Below are positions 37,377-48,746 of a DNA stretch of 64,000 nt, one piece after another. Position numbers and translations under genes: made by a program. How positions within the stretch are numbered: the stretch's first letter is position 1; each line of letters opens with the position of its first letter. The DNA is taken from NCBI GenBank assembly GCA_021464415.1, contig CM038467.1:29877248-29941247 (forward strand). The letters are read 5' to 3'. Below the pieces are notes generated by a model. That model was not told the DNA's origin. It searched no databases and saw only the letters and a program-made list of their open reading frames with translations. The DNA comes from Lonicera japonica. Taxonomy: Eukaryota > Streptophyta > Magnoliopsida > Dipsacales > Caprifoliaceae.

Positions 37377-38139
37377 TTTATGGTTTCACAACAAACCATG
37401 CAATTTGGTACAGGCGGACACGAATGTTGACCCAGGATTGCTCCTCATTATATATAAATATAAGAAGGATCCCAGCATAATATTTAAATATTTGTAGATA
37501 TTGAAAGTGACCAGCGTATTTATTATTATTATGTGTAGGTTAAGTAGAAATTACTTTAATTCGTTTTCTCTTTTCATTTTTTTTATTGGTTTAAATGGAT
37601 TGTGTTAATAATTTCATGTGGATCTAAACATTATACCAAAACATGTTCATCATACCAGTTATGACATTTTTTCATCTAATTCTTTTATATATGTTACATG
37701 CATATAATGTCTAGAATTATTGGTACCATAACTAGCTAGTAAGGCCTTGTATATGGCATGTTTGGTAAGATGAATGAGAAAAATAATGGAAATTTGAAAG
37801 ACTCGATATTTTATTCTTGATAATTTAACTAAGCAAAAATAATTGAGTCACAATAAATTATTTATATAATTTATGTTAATGTTCGACCTAAATACATGTG
37901 TTAAGAATTTTTAAATATATACAAAGAGCAAAGTCAATATGGACAGTCATTCAAAATTTTATTAATTTCAATTTATGAAATCGTTAATAGATATCCGAAA
38001 AACACATTCTAGCATTTTTCTTGTATTATATTTTTGAATACCAAACAAAACAAATTAAATATCCCACCCACTATTACGTATTCATTTGTGAACAAACCGA
38101 ACAACCACAACAACCATGCATTACATTCAACATCTGTAT

Positions 38140-40508
38140 CTAACTCTTGGGAGAAAACCTTGACTTAATTTTCTCAACCTCTTTGGTACCAACCTGGAAA
38201 GCCTTAGTCAACACATCATTGGGGACCTCCGGGGCCGCCGCAAAAAGCGCAGCGGCGATCGATTGAGTCCCCGGAAGCTGGCTATTAAAAGCCGCGATCA
38301 CTGAAGCCTTCTCCTTCCCATTATTCTTCTGGAAGTGAACTAAACCTTTGGGGAACACGAATATTTCGCCCTCCTTGATCGTTTTTGAGATTAGGGCGTT
38401 GGTGGTGGTGATGAACCCTACGTCGAGTTCTCCATCAAGGACAAAGATGATCTCGGTGGCGCGTGGGTGGGTGTGTGGCGGATTTAGGCCACCTGGGACA
38501 TAGTCGATGCGGGATAGGGAGACACCGAGAGTGTTGAGGCCTGGGATTTTTTGGACGTTGGCCGCAGTGACGAGTGAACCGGTGGTGGTGTTGACGTTTC
38601 CCGGTTTGGCTAGGCCCGCGAAGAAGAAGTCGTCTGCGGTTGTGTTCTCTTTACAAGCGTAACCATTTAGTTTCACACCTGATTTAAACAACGTACAAAC
38701 CATTAGTACATCCTATATGCATGATTATACAGTTCGAAAAAGCAATAAAGAATAATATTTTTCTTTTAAGGTCGGTTTGGTTGTCTTTCAAATTGCGAAT
38801 TAAAAAATTTACAATTAAGTAATTTACAAAATTTTCATTTATTAGTGTTTGGTTGTGTAAATTGAACAATTGTAAATATGATAATTCAAGTTGATTCACA
38901 AAAACTCAAATTAAGTCATTTCAAGTAAAACTTTAAATTGTCTAATTCTAGAATTAGATAATTCATTCCAACTCTATTTTTCGAGAAGATTTAGTTTCTA
39001 CCCATGATGTTGATGCGTCTAGATAAAATTTTAAATAACATAAAACAATAGAGAACATGTTTTTATTCTAACAATACGAATTTCTAGTTTAAGTTTTCTA
39101 AGCACTACTTGAATTAGAATTGAATTATTCATAAATGAGCAAATTCACAATTCTTCAATCGAAAATTAACTAATTCTAAAATTAGGTAATTTACGCAACC
39201 AAACGGGCCCTTAAGGAATGCATAATAGATGAATTAAGAGAAAAAGGATGGATTTAATTAATTGAAACCAATTTCTTTTAGCAACGTATTTTGGTTGAGT
39301 TGGGATATATGTTGTAATTACTGCAACGGAAACTTAAATTACAAAGTCTTCTTTACAACCATACTCACATGCTGGCGAAGAGGATTAATGCTGTATTTGC
39401 AAATAATGAGACTCATACTGAGTGCCTTTACTATTCAATAATGTATTAAGTGACAAATTAATCAAAAGAGTGAATGCTAATTAAGTATATTGCCCGAAAA
39501 TTCTAGCTCAAGTAGCATTCGCTCTCACTTAAAAGTTGTAAGTTTCATCTCTTACCCTTGGAGAGTTGGAGTACTATTGAACAATATTGTGTCATGATTC
39601 AATAGTGTATATTGCTAAAATATTGTTCTTTTTTTTTTTTGGGATAAAACACAATAATTTACTCTTTTTTTACAAGAAATAAGAACAATATATACTTTAT
39701 TTCTTTTTGGGCAAATATAAGAATTATTTATTTAATTCTTGTGGGGCCCACATAATTGGCTTATTTTATTGATTTATTAAGAGAATAAATAAATAATGAG
39801 AGAGTGATAAAGTCTTGAACTCTGGTTTTTAGAGACTATAACAATCTATTTAATTATTTATGATAAATCTCTGTTAGAGAATAATAATTATTATCTCTAA
39901 TTAGTTAAAGAACTCTCACTGTCTCACTTTGATGGAAAGTGGAGTTACATATATATAGGTACGTAAGAAATTGGATCATCTCTCTGCCTATAATTACACG
40001 TAACATTCTATCACTTACGTATTCAAATATTACGATACAAACCTGGTGTTTAGAATTCTGCCATATATATTTTCATATTTTCATCAATTTTGATATGGCT
40101 ATGGACCAAGGTCAGTTGATCTTTTCAATCAAATTATATATATTTATATACAAAATTTAATTTACTAAAAGAACAATATTCTAGCCAAACGTCTATACAT
40201 TCTTACCAGTTTCATTTACTCGATAATTATACCGAGTGCATTAGAGTTATACATTTTAAAAATATATTGACACACAATACATCCTATATGAATAATCAGT
40301 AAAAAAAGCCGATAATTATAACAGTCTTCAAAAATGAAACACGCGAATCATCTTGTAAGAAAAAAAATACAGAGAAGAAGTGGAAGAGTTTACCAGAAGT
40401 GAGATCAGCAACACAAATATCTTGAAGTAAGTCAGGATCTGCATAAACTTTGATTAATAACACACTCATTACCAGTAATCCAAACAACAACTTATCAACA
40501 GTCCCCAT
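38140..40508 (-). CDS. germin-like protein, copy B
   Basis: Paralogue of copy A with the same exon sizes: exon 1 40394-40508 (115 bp) and exon 2 38140-38678 (539 bp), giving 217 residues. The signal peptide begins MGTVDKLLFGLLVMS. The metal-binding boxes PHTHPRATE and GEIFVFPKGLVHFQ are unchanged, as are the Cys pair and the NTT site. Differences from A are scattered and mostly conservative (for example NVNTTTGS for KVNTTAGS and PEVPND for PEIPND), as expected if both copies stayed under selection. The intron is about twice that of A (1,715 versus 846 bp) because of insertions. Confidence 0.95.
38770..39210. mobile_element. Tourist-like MITE in the intron of germin-like copy B (441 bp)
   Basis: Flanked by TTAA on both sides (38766-38769 and 39211-39214). 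Ends are GGTCGGTTTGGTTG and, inverted, GGGCCCGTTTGGTTG. Copy A has the empty site, with CTTTT running directly into GAGGAATGCATAATA. Confidence 0.85.
39715..40190. mobile_element. probable second insertion in the intron of germin-like copy B
   Basis: This stretch has no counterpart in the intron of copy A, which joins the flanking matches near 33010-33040. It contains GGGGCCCACATAATTGG but no clear inverted ends. A mobile origin is inferred only from its absence in copy A. Confidence 0.45.
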
Positions 40509-40654
40509 AACTAAGTGTAAACAATAAATAAAAATATTTCCTTCTATCTATATTTTGCCTAAGATTGTAACCCAATGGAAACTATATAAAATTAAATAAA
40601 ACCCAAATGAGAGAACTTTGCTGGGAGTCTGAATTGGAAAACGAGAAAAGACGG

Positions 40655-40663
40655 TTATTTATA
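40655..40663 (-). promoter_or_regulatory. TATA box of germin-like copy B
   Basis: The minus strand reads TATAAATAA about 150 bp upstream of the ATG, at the position matching copy A. Confidence 0.65.
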
Positions 40664-43600
40664 GGGACAAATTGTAGAGAGAAAGAGGGGGGGAATTGGG
40701 TACTTGGAGTCAAAGTAAAAGTGGGTCGGAATGAAATTAATTAATTAATTAATTAAGGGTGATGGCCGGATATTAAATATATATAGATTTTGCTTATACG
40801 ACACAATCTGTTTCACTCCGTGATTTGCACGTGGCTTGATCCACTTACAATAATGTAAGTTCCCCAATATTTTTACGTCATCGTGTACATTGATGTTCAT
40901 TAGTTTTGACTTGGATTTTGTTTTTTTGTTTTTTCTATTAAAGAAAAGATATACGGAAAAATTTGGTGTTGGAACTAATTAAGTCATTTTCATTAGACAT
41001 GTTTTTAGAAGTGGGAAGTGGGTATTTAGCATAGCAATTTAAAAAAAATTTGCACAACAATAGTGTAAATATTACATTAGGCGATAAATTGAATATTGTC
41101 TAAAGGGTTCAACTTTTGGATTATACACTATGTGTTGTTCAAAAGTTGAATTCTTTGGATAATACAATATGTATCGTCCAAACTTTTTTCTTAAAAAAAA
41201 ATAATTACATGGAATGATATACAGTAAATTGTCCAAACTAAACTTGTCAAACTCGAACGATATATTGTGTATTGCTTGAACTAAAAAAGTTGTTATGTGA
41301 TAAATTTAGCTTCACTTTAGTATTTTGCAAACGTTTTTGTCCTATTAGCTGTTGTAGTGCACCGAATTGAAATGGTCTGAGAGGAAGAGGAAAGTAAAAA
41401 CAAAAAGTAATCTGAAATTCTCTAAGTCAGAACCGTGAGAAATAAACATGATCGAGGTCGATCATTTTGTCAAAGGGTTTTAAACACATTACTTCAAGTG
41501 GTGAAAGAGTAGTTGCTTACTATTGGGCATCACTATATTAAATTTCAATTTTTTTTGTTTTAAATACATGCATATGATGCATAGGCATGGCGAATATATA
41601 TATATATATATATATATAAATGTAAATACACATTGCGTGTGCTTTATGTTTAATATATAGTAATTAAAAAAAATATGAGATAAACTGTATAATTAGACTC
41701 ATTAAATTCTTAAAAAATAATAAGAGTCGGAGTTAATCGAGTCAATGATTCATCTTTTACTCTTTGACTAGCTAATTTTTTTATTTTTTATTTTTATTTT
41801 TATAAGCAATTAGCAATGGTTATTAGTCCATCTTTAATGATGATTGCTATATAGCTGGCAAATATTTTAGTATTTTACAAGGATAGAAAAGTATAAAAAA
41901 ATTGGGCTCCAATAGTCTTTTATTTCCTTCTTACTTGTGAGAGATAGTGAAGGTGTTTAGTAATATCCAATGAGATTGTAACATGTAACTTTGAAAATTT
42001 CTAGAAATAGTTCTAAAATTTTTCTATATGATTCAATTTCCACCTCAAAATGGGTATATAAAATCACATTAGAGCATAAAAAAAATTCCTTTTTATTTTT
42101 CTAATATAAAAATTTGCATAGATATAAATGATCATTAGAAATGACATTATTCAATATGTTTGCTATTATTAAACTATGCTCCAATGATATTTTCTGTAAC
42201 AATGCGAAGGTGGTCAAAACTTAAAAGAAACAATTCCTTTAAGACTTCTCAAATTCAACCGGCTTTCAAATCTCTCTTTTGGCCATTTCACAAATTGCTT
42301 TGGGTGCCAAATTGAAACTAATAAAACTAGGGTTATTTTATTTTTTTATTTTTTCAATCACATAATTAAATTTAACACATTTTGGAAAGTGTCAGAAATA
42401 TTTTAAAATGAAGATCGATGAGAAATAACATCAGTTAATTAGGATGAATTCTAGAACACCCATTCCAAATAGGCCTAGGCTTCATCATCATTCATGCATC
42501 AAACATCACGTCAATTTACGTAAAACTCAAATTGTTAGCTGCGTACAAATTATATATAGCATCATCATGTGGTAATCTCATCTACCTCTCATAGTCTCAA
42601 ATCAAAATTTGCATTCAACTTTCACACTTTTACAAGCATACTAATTTCACATCATTGATAAATAACAATTAATAAAATTTGTTAAACTGATTATATTTCT
42701 AAAAAGAAATTAATTTTTTAATTGAAAACAACGTATCCAAAAGTAAATAAACTCTTAATTTGAAATTAATGAATAATTGTAAATAACCCAAAATTTTAAA
42801 AAAGTATTCCTATAAAATCTATTAACTGTCGTTAATAATCTTGTATTTTGATTAGCATCCTTCCTGTTTTTATAATAAAGAAGTCATGAATTTGATCGAT
42901 CCATATAAATGTAGTTTCGAGTCATTTATAATAATAATTATTAAATTGTATACACGTGAAAAAAGTTATATCATTAACGTATTATGAAAAAAAAAAAAAA
43001 AGGAAAATTTGTTTGTGGTTCCTTTCACACTTTTTGGTCTTGGCCGAAGGAAATGACTTAAAGCAAATTAAAAAGACAGACTAACCGAAGTGGCTTGGAT
43101 AGAACGGATTGGCCCTTTATTTGGTGGCAGTGGGCCCATAGTGTCTGGTAAATTGTCTCCAATGTGAAAGATTCAAATCACAACCAAACCCTCCTCCCAC
43201 AATTTTATTTTTTTTAACCTCTTTCAAATTTCATAATTTTTAAATTATTAATTTTCTGTTGGATAAAAAAATTAAAAATGATAGAAAGTATAATTTATTT
43301 TTATAAAATAAATTAAGCACTGTTGTGAGATTCTCCTACTTTTTTCTTTTTTTGAAAAAAATATTCTTTAAGTGTTGTGGAATAAATTTCTCTTAACAAA
43401 AATCAATCGTTTTTTCTAACAAGATTTGAATTTATATTTAATATTATATTTAGCTCAATTTGAATTTCTTTTCAACTTTATAAATAAGAAAATGTTTTCT
43501 AACACTTTGTTTAATTCTTATTTAAATTCATTTGTAGAATTATAAAATAGGTTGATCATTTTTTTTTTTCGTAACAATTTTTCGCATAGGTATAACTTTC

Positions 43601-43702
43601 ATAAAGTTTTTATATATACTGCATACACACACTATGTTTCTGAAGTTTTATACAAGAATAGTGAACAAAAATTCAATACCAAATAGGCAAAACTTGATTC
43701 AC

Positions 43703-43847
43703 TAGCAAGTGGCCTAATGGTAACACACTGAGATTAGTTCGACTAGGAGCTCTCCAGGTTGAATATTAGAAACTGCAAAAATATCTGATAAAAAGCTAAC
43801 TCAGATATCCAGTAGTACTAGAAAGTATCTAGACTAAAAAAAATAAA
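43703..43847 (+). mobile_element. tRNA-related SINE (about 145 bp)
   Basis: An A-box-like TGGCCTAATGG (about 43710) and a B-box-like GGTTGAATAT (about 43758) are followed by an A-rich tail. It is flanked by 9-bp direct repeats with one mismatch, TTGATTCAC (43694-43702) and TTAATTCAC (43848-43856). The matching site in unit A near 36890 is empty, reading GCAAAACGTTGTTCACC without a break. Confidence 0.75.
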
Positions 43848-44091
43848 TTAATTCACCATTTACATTTTACCACAAATCAAAAAGGCCCTAATCTATGAGT
43901 TGTTGTACAAATACCATTTGAAGACAAAAAGAGGCATTAATTACCAAGCAACAATGTTTTTGAATCCCATTCCCCTACTGCTCGTATCCGACCTGGGCGG
44001 ACCCAGGATTTGCTTTTGGTTGGGTTAAAACAATTAAACAAATACAAGTTTTACTTCTTTTCTTTTTTTTTTTTTTCGGGTGGGGGGGGGG

Positions 44092-44580
44092 GGTTAGAAA
44101 CCATCTCTCCCAAAAGCTTAAGCTATTAGGAGAAGGAACCGCAATAAATATCATGGTTAACATCCTCCCTCACGTGTGACCCCATACTCGCACGTGGAGA
44201 GCAGACAAATTTCGAATTTCGAATTTCGGATTAACAAATGGGGAATGGAGGTGCCAAGGCTTGAACCTTGGACCTCCTAGCAAACCAACCTTTGATACCA
44301 TGTTAGAAACCATCTCTTCCAAAAGCTTAAGCTGTTAAGTAGTGGGCTAACAAAGTATATCATACTCTTAACACTCCCCCTCACGTGCGAGCCACTCGCA
44401 CGTGGATAGACAAACGAAACCAAAGGCCAAACTGGCCAAACCAAAGGTGCACTTTGTGCACAGACACAAAGGGGGCCCGAGACCTTGGGACCTAACCTTT
44501 GATACCATGTTAGAAACCATCTCACCCAAAAGCTTAAGCTGTTAAGTAGTGGGCTAACAAAGTATATCATACTCTTAACA
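44092..44580 (-). mobile_element. tandem TRIM array with three LTRs
   Basis: On the minus strand there are three copies of a 71-73-bp LTR (44508-44580, 44301-44373, about 44092-44162). All read TGTTAAGAGTATGATATA-like starts and GGTTTCTAACA ends. Two short internal regions separate them, each beginning with a TGGTATCAAAGG primer site and ending with a G-rich tract (GTGAGGGGGAGTG type). This LTR-internal-LTR-internal-LTR layout is the usual product of unequal recombination. It is the same family as the BRR2-intron TRIM. G-runs flank both outer ends and may be the target duplication. Confidence 0.88.
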
Positions 44581-45585
44581 GGGGGAGGGTGGTTGGGCGG
44601 AAGCGTGGGCACACTTTTTACATGTAGTTAAAAAAAGAGAAAATAGTTCAAAGAAATGTCTTCCGAGAAAATACGTTTCCAAAAAAATAAATAGTTTGGG
44701 AAAAATATTTGTTTTCAATTATTTTGCCTAATATTAATCTTTTAAAATTAATCAAGAAATATATATTTATTTAAAACTTAAAGTTAGTATAAGAATTTGA
44801 CATTCTATGTGATATGGGGCAACAAGTGACGAGAACGCATATTGTATTAGATTAACATTCAAAAAGTACTAATTACAATTACACTAGGTCAGCCAATGGC
44901 CTTGTAACCCATTGGCATCCTTCTTATCCATGTATTCAATTTATATTAATGGGGTTGTCAAACCCTTTCCCTTTGTTTGTTGTTTCTTTACTAGTATGGT
45001 GATTGTGAATTCATAATTTGAATGCAAAAGTTATATTCTATATAAAAAAAAGATCTATTATGAAATTCTTGCATTTTAGCCAAAAAAATACAGTCTATAA
45101 AAAAAATTATAGATTTAAAGAAGAGGAAAGACAATAAACACTTATGGATTCTAAAGAATAGAGGGCGAAGGAATGAGAAAATATTTTGGTTTTACACTTG
45201 GAGGAGCTAGGGTAGTCTGAATTAAGTGAAATTTTTCCTTGACAAACATAACAAGTAGACTAAACAAAAATTGGGTTGCATCGGAGCTTTCTTGAACAGG
45301 CCCTAAGATCGCGACTCAAGGCGACAAGTACACATATCGACGGGTTGGATCGAGTCAATTTTGTTTCGCGTTTTAACGAATGCAAGCATTTTTGTTTCTA
45401 CCTGAATACGATACAAGTTATTGGGTTATAATTTTGAATTCATATACATCTAATTATGTTATTGGTTGATTTGACACGACCGATTTTAACTGTTAAGGAG
45501 ATAAATTCTGTAAAAAAAAAAGTTCCATAAAAAAATTGCACTAGGAAAAATATTAATGAACTAAAATAACGATCACCCGAATTCG
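44581..45585. other. AT-rich intergenic DNA
   Basis: No gene or paired repeat recognised. It is the 3' flank of the split F-box gene. Confidence 0.45.
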
Positions 45586-45822
45586 TTACTTATGAGTTTG
45601 TGTTGATTTATGTCGTATTATATATCCTATGTGTCGTGTGTTTTTGAGGGTTTGGTAGAGTTTTTGTGTTGACCGTGGAACGGCAAGTGTAGCAGCAATA
45701 TCCCATATCCCTCTCTTGGATTTCCTAACAATTTTTAGCTCCAAATGATACCAAAAGAACCCTCTAGTCAGCCATGCCAATAGCAATTCCTCCTCTTTCT
45801 AGACACTCAACACCTTAGCAAT

Positions 45823-46020
45823 AGGTTAATTGCACTTGGCACTCTCAACTATGCCCCTACTAGCACTTTGCCTTTCTGAACTATCAAAGTTAGCAACTAT
45901 TCCCACCAATTATCAAATTTGATACACTCGACCATTTTTCTCTGACGGGGTTAAATTTGTTAACGGTGAAATCCCCACCTGCATATCACATGAGCTTTAC
46001 TAAGGGCATAACAAGCATTT
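45823..46020 (+). repeat. MULE left terminal inverted repeat
   Basis: Pairs with 51945-52143 in reverse complement over about 198 bp with scattered mismatches. The GRF zinc-finger ORF starts about 150 bp inside it, so the TIR probably supplies that gene's promoter, as in maize MuDR. Confidence 0.9.
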
Positions 46021-46171
46021 CATCAAAACCCAGTTTCCCGCCAAAATTGATGTCTACACATCTGATATATATCTATATTTATGTACAAAAAGAGAGGGAG
46101 AGACAACGTAAAGAAGAGAGAGGGGGAGATAAAATAAAGGGATATATTTTATCTCTACTAACAGAGAAAAA

Positions 46172-46495
46172 ATGAATAACTTTCTTTGTTTTTGTGGCAA
46201 TAGGGCAGTTGTCATCAACTCATGGACTGATTTAAACCCTGGAAGAAGGTTTTGTTCATGCCAGGTTGGTGGGTATTTTCATTGGGTTGATCCACCTATG
46301 TGTGAGAGAGCCAGACAAGTGATTCTAGGTCTCATTCGAAGGATTAATGAAAATGAAGCTACAGTGGCTAATTGCAGAGCAAGAGGGAGGGTAATGTTGG
46401 TTTGTTTGGTTCTGTCTTGGATATTCTTTGTTATTACTTGGCTTTGTATGAATGGTGATGAGGGAAGCAAAGGGGACATACATAGGGAGTTATGA
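46172..46495 (+). CDS. GRF zinc-finger small membrane protein carried by the MULE
   Basis: The intact 107-residue ORF opens with a zf-GRF-like module: CFCGNRAVVINSWTDLNPGR (residues about 6-25), then RFCSCQ and FHWVDPPMCERA. GRF fingers bind single-stranded nucleic acid in several DNA-repair and topoisomerase proteins. A basic linker (RRINENEATVANCRARGR) leads to a hydrophobic segment of about 19 residues (VMLVCLVLSWIFFVITWLC), probably a membrane anchor, and a short acidic tail. Similar GRF plus transmembrane ORFs are common uncharacterised plant proteins. Its place just inside the TIR suggests it is an element-encoded accessory gene. It is the only open gene of this MULE. Function is unknown. 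Confidence 0.8.
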   Translation: MNNFLCFCGNRAVVINSWTDLNPGRRFCSCQVGGYFHWVDPPMCERARQVILGLIRRINENEATVANCRARGRVMLVCLVLSWIFFVITWLCMNGDEGSKGDIHREL

Positions 46496-48746
46496 AAGGG
46501 ATTTGGTGGATATGAATGTACTAGTTTTTGTGCTTTGTTTTAAGCTCTTTAATGTAGTGGAATGGTTTAAAGTTATGTAATGTTTTGATCAAATGAAAAG
46601 AAATGTTCTTGTGTTATGAGTTTATAGATCTTTTTAAAACATAGTTCAAATGAAATGCAATGCTATTGTAATGAAATGTAAGGTTTGATCAAATGAAATG
46701 CAATGTTGTTTTGTGACTTAAACAAATTCATAAGTATCATAATTATATCCAAAAAACACCAACCTTAATCATTAATAAAGGAACCATGTACATATAATTC
46801 ATAAAGGATTACAATCCATAAAGGAACCAAGTATATGTAATCCATAACAAAATAGCAGTTGTCACCTTATGTGACTTAAAACAAAAAAGTAGTAATTTAA
46901 TAGTTGCCCCCCCCCCCCCCAAAATGATCCTTTTACAAAACAAGAAAGTCAATTGTTATGCCTTCTCCAGTGCCTGGTGTAAACCATTTTCCTATGCCAA
47001 TTGAACGGGCCGCTTGCTCTTGGACTTGATTGAGATGGAATTGGAGCTGATTAAGTATTAGACACCATCTCTTGTCGTTGCCTTTTCATAGTGCTTTTGC
47101 TTCCTCTGCCCCTTTGAGGTCTCACCTACATACACAATGCACTGAATGATTAAGATCCACTTACATCAAAACAATTACATTATAGAAACAAATTACAGCA
47201 CTTACAACAAGTTTTTTCCTTTAAGATGTAGCAGTAGCAACTGCACTTGAGGTCCCACATTTGTCCCTCTTAGTAAAATTCATTGGTCACTTTCTCTTGT
47301 TATACTCAACTGAACGACAAATTGTACACTTCATTGTCACTCCTTTTTTGTAAGCTTAATGCTATTCTTAGTTGCTGCACTCTGCTTCTCATCAGCCTTC
47401 TTATTCCTCCCCTTTTTAGGCCTACCAGGTTGCCTACTATAATCCGGTGGAAGTATAGGGGCATTACCAGTAATCTCCTAGGAGTCCTTACCATTAACAG
47501 GATTTAACAAATTAAAATATGTTTTCAGAAAAGTTTCCCTCAAATAACAATTGTGAGCATACTTCTTTGGTTCCTCTGCTAGGTAATTCATGCATGAGAT
47601 TGCATGTTGGCAAGGAATCCCAGTAAGGTCCCACTTTCTACAACAACAAGTCTTTTGAACTATGTCCACTTTTAATTGTGCACCATATAGACCTATAACC
47701 TCAAATTTTTCATCTCCATTCCATTTTGGTATCCAATTGTCTGCATCTAACTTGTTTTGCTCCACAATTACTTGAATTGATGGATAAAGCAAACCCTCAC
47801 ATTTTTTTTTTCATTTTGTCTATCTTCTTATGAATTATTTCCATTAAGTTAATCCGTATTTTCTCAAGCATTGAGATAATTGGCTTGTCCCTTGCATCTA
47901 AAATATTTGTATTGAAACATTCACATAGATTATTAAGTAACATGTCTAACTTACAGAAAGTATTAAAATGTAACCTGTTCCAATGCACTACTGGCCTATC
48001 TTCCAACCACTTATGTGCAGTTTCCTTTACACTATTGATCTCCTTCATAGCATTGTTAAAATCACACATCCTTGTAGCTCTAACAGCTTTCGACACGAGA
48101 TTTTTTAATGAAATACATTTGTGCTCATCTCTGAAGTTGTTGTACAAGTGCCTCACACAAAATCTGTGAGCTGCATGTAGAAGCACTTCAACCATTCCAA
48201 GAAACAATTAAGAAAAAAATTTAATACAGTTAAGGGAATGAATTTTTTATTACCTTTTGTTGATCTGATATGAAGGTGAATGCATATTCATTAAACACCA
48301 AATCTTCTTTTACTAACTCTAGAAACCATTTCCATGAACTTTTTTTCTTTTTCCTCTGCAACTGCATATGCAATTGGATAAATATGGTTATTTACATCAA
48401 CACCAATTGTTATGAGTAATATACCACCATGTGGTCCCTTTAAATGGCATCCATCCACCCCTATGAGTGGCCTACAACACTATAAGAACCATTTCTTTAA
48501 TGCGCCCTAACAGACATAAAGTCTTTTGAACAAGTTTTGTTGATTTTGCCCAGTCACTTCAACTTTCATCACAATTGTACTTTCAGGATTTGTTTTCTTG
48601 CATTCATTCATTTAGTCTTACAATATTGCAAATTGTTCCTTTGAGGTTCCTTGTAACTTATCCGTGGATTTTTTCTTGGCTCTGAATATTTGGTACTTTG
48701 AAACATTTACGTTGTAGTCTTTTTGGACACATTCCCTAGAAGACTG

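Larger units (their letters stand above)
37521..43988. repeat. tandem duplication unit B (germin-like locus)
   Basis: Second copy of the unit at 31093-37015, in the same orientation. It is longer because of insertions absent from A: a MITE (38770-39210), an extra segment at about 39715-40190, a probable MITE near 41823-42190, and a SINE (43703-43847). Confidence 0.85.

Noticed and set aside
46905..46920. C14-type run in the MULE, considered as a structural signal
   Set aside because: Single homopolymer runs of this kind also occur at 16760 and (as G) at 44082; length may be an assembly artefact and nothing pairs with it.
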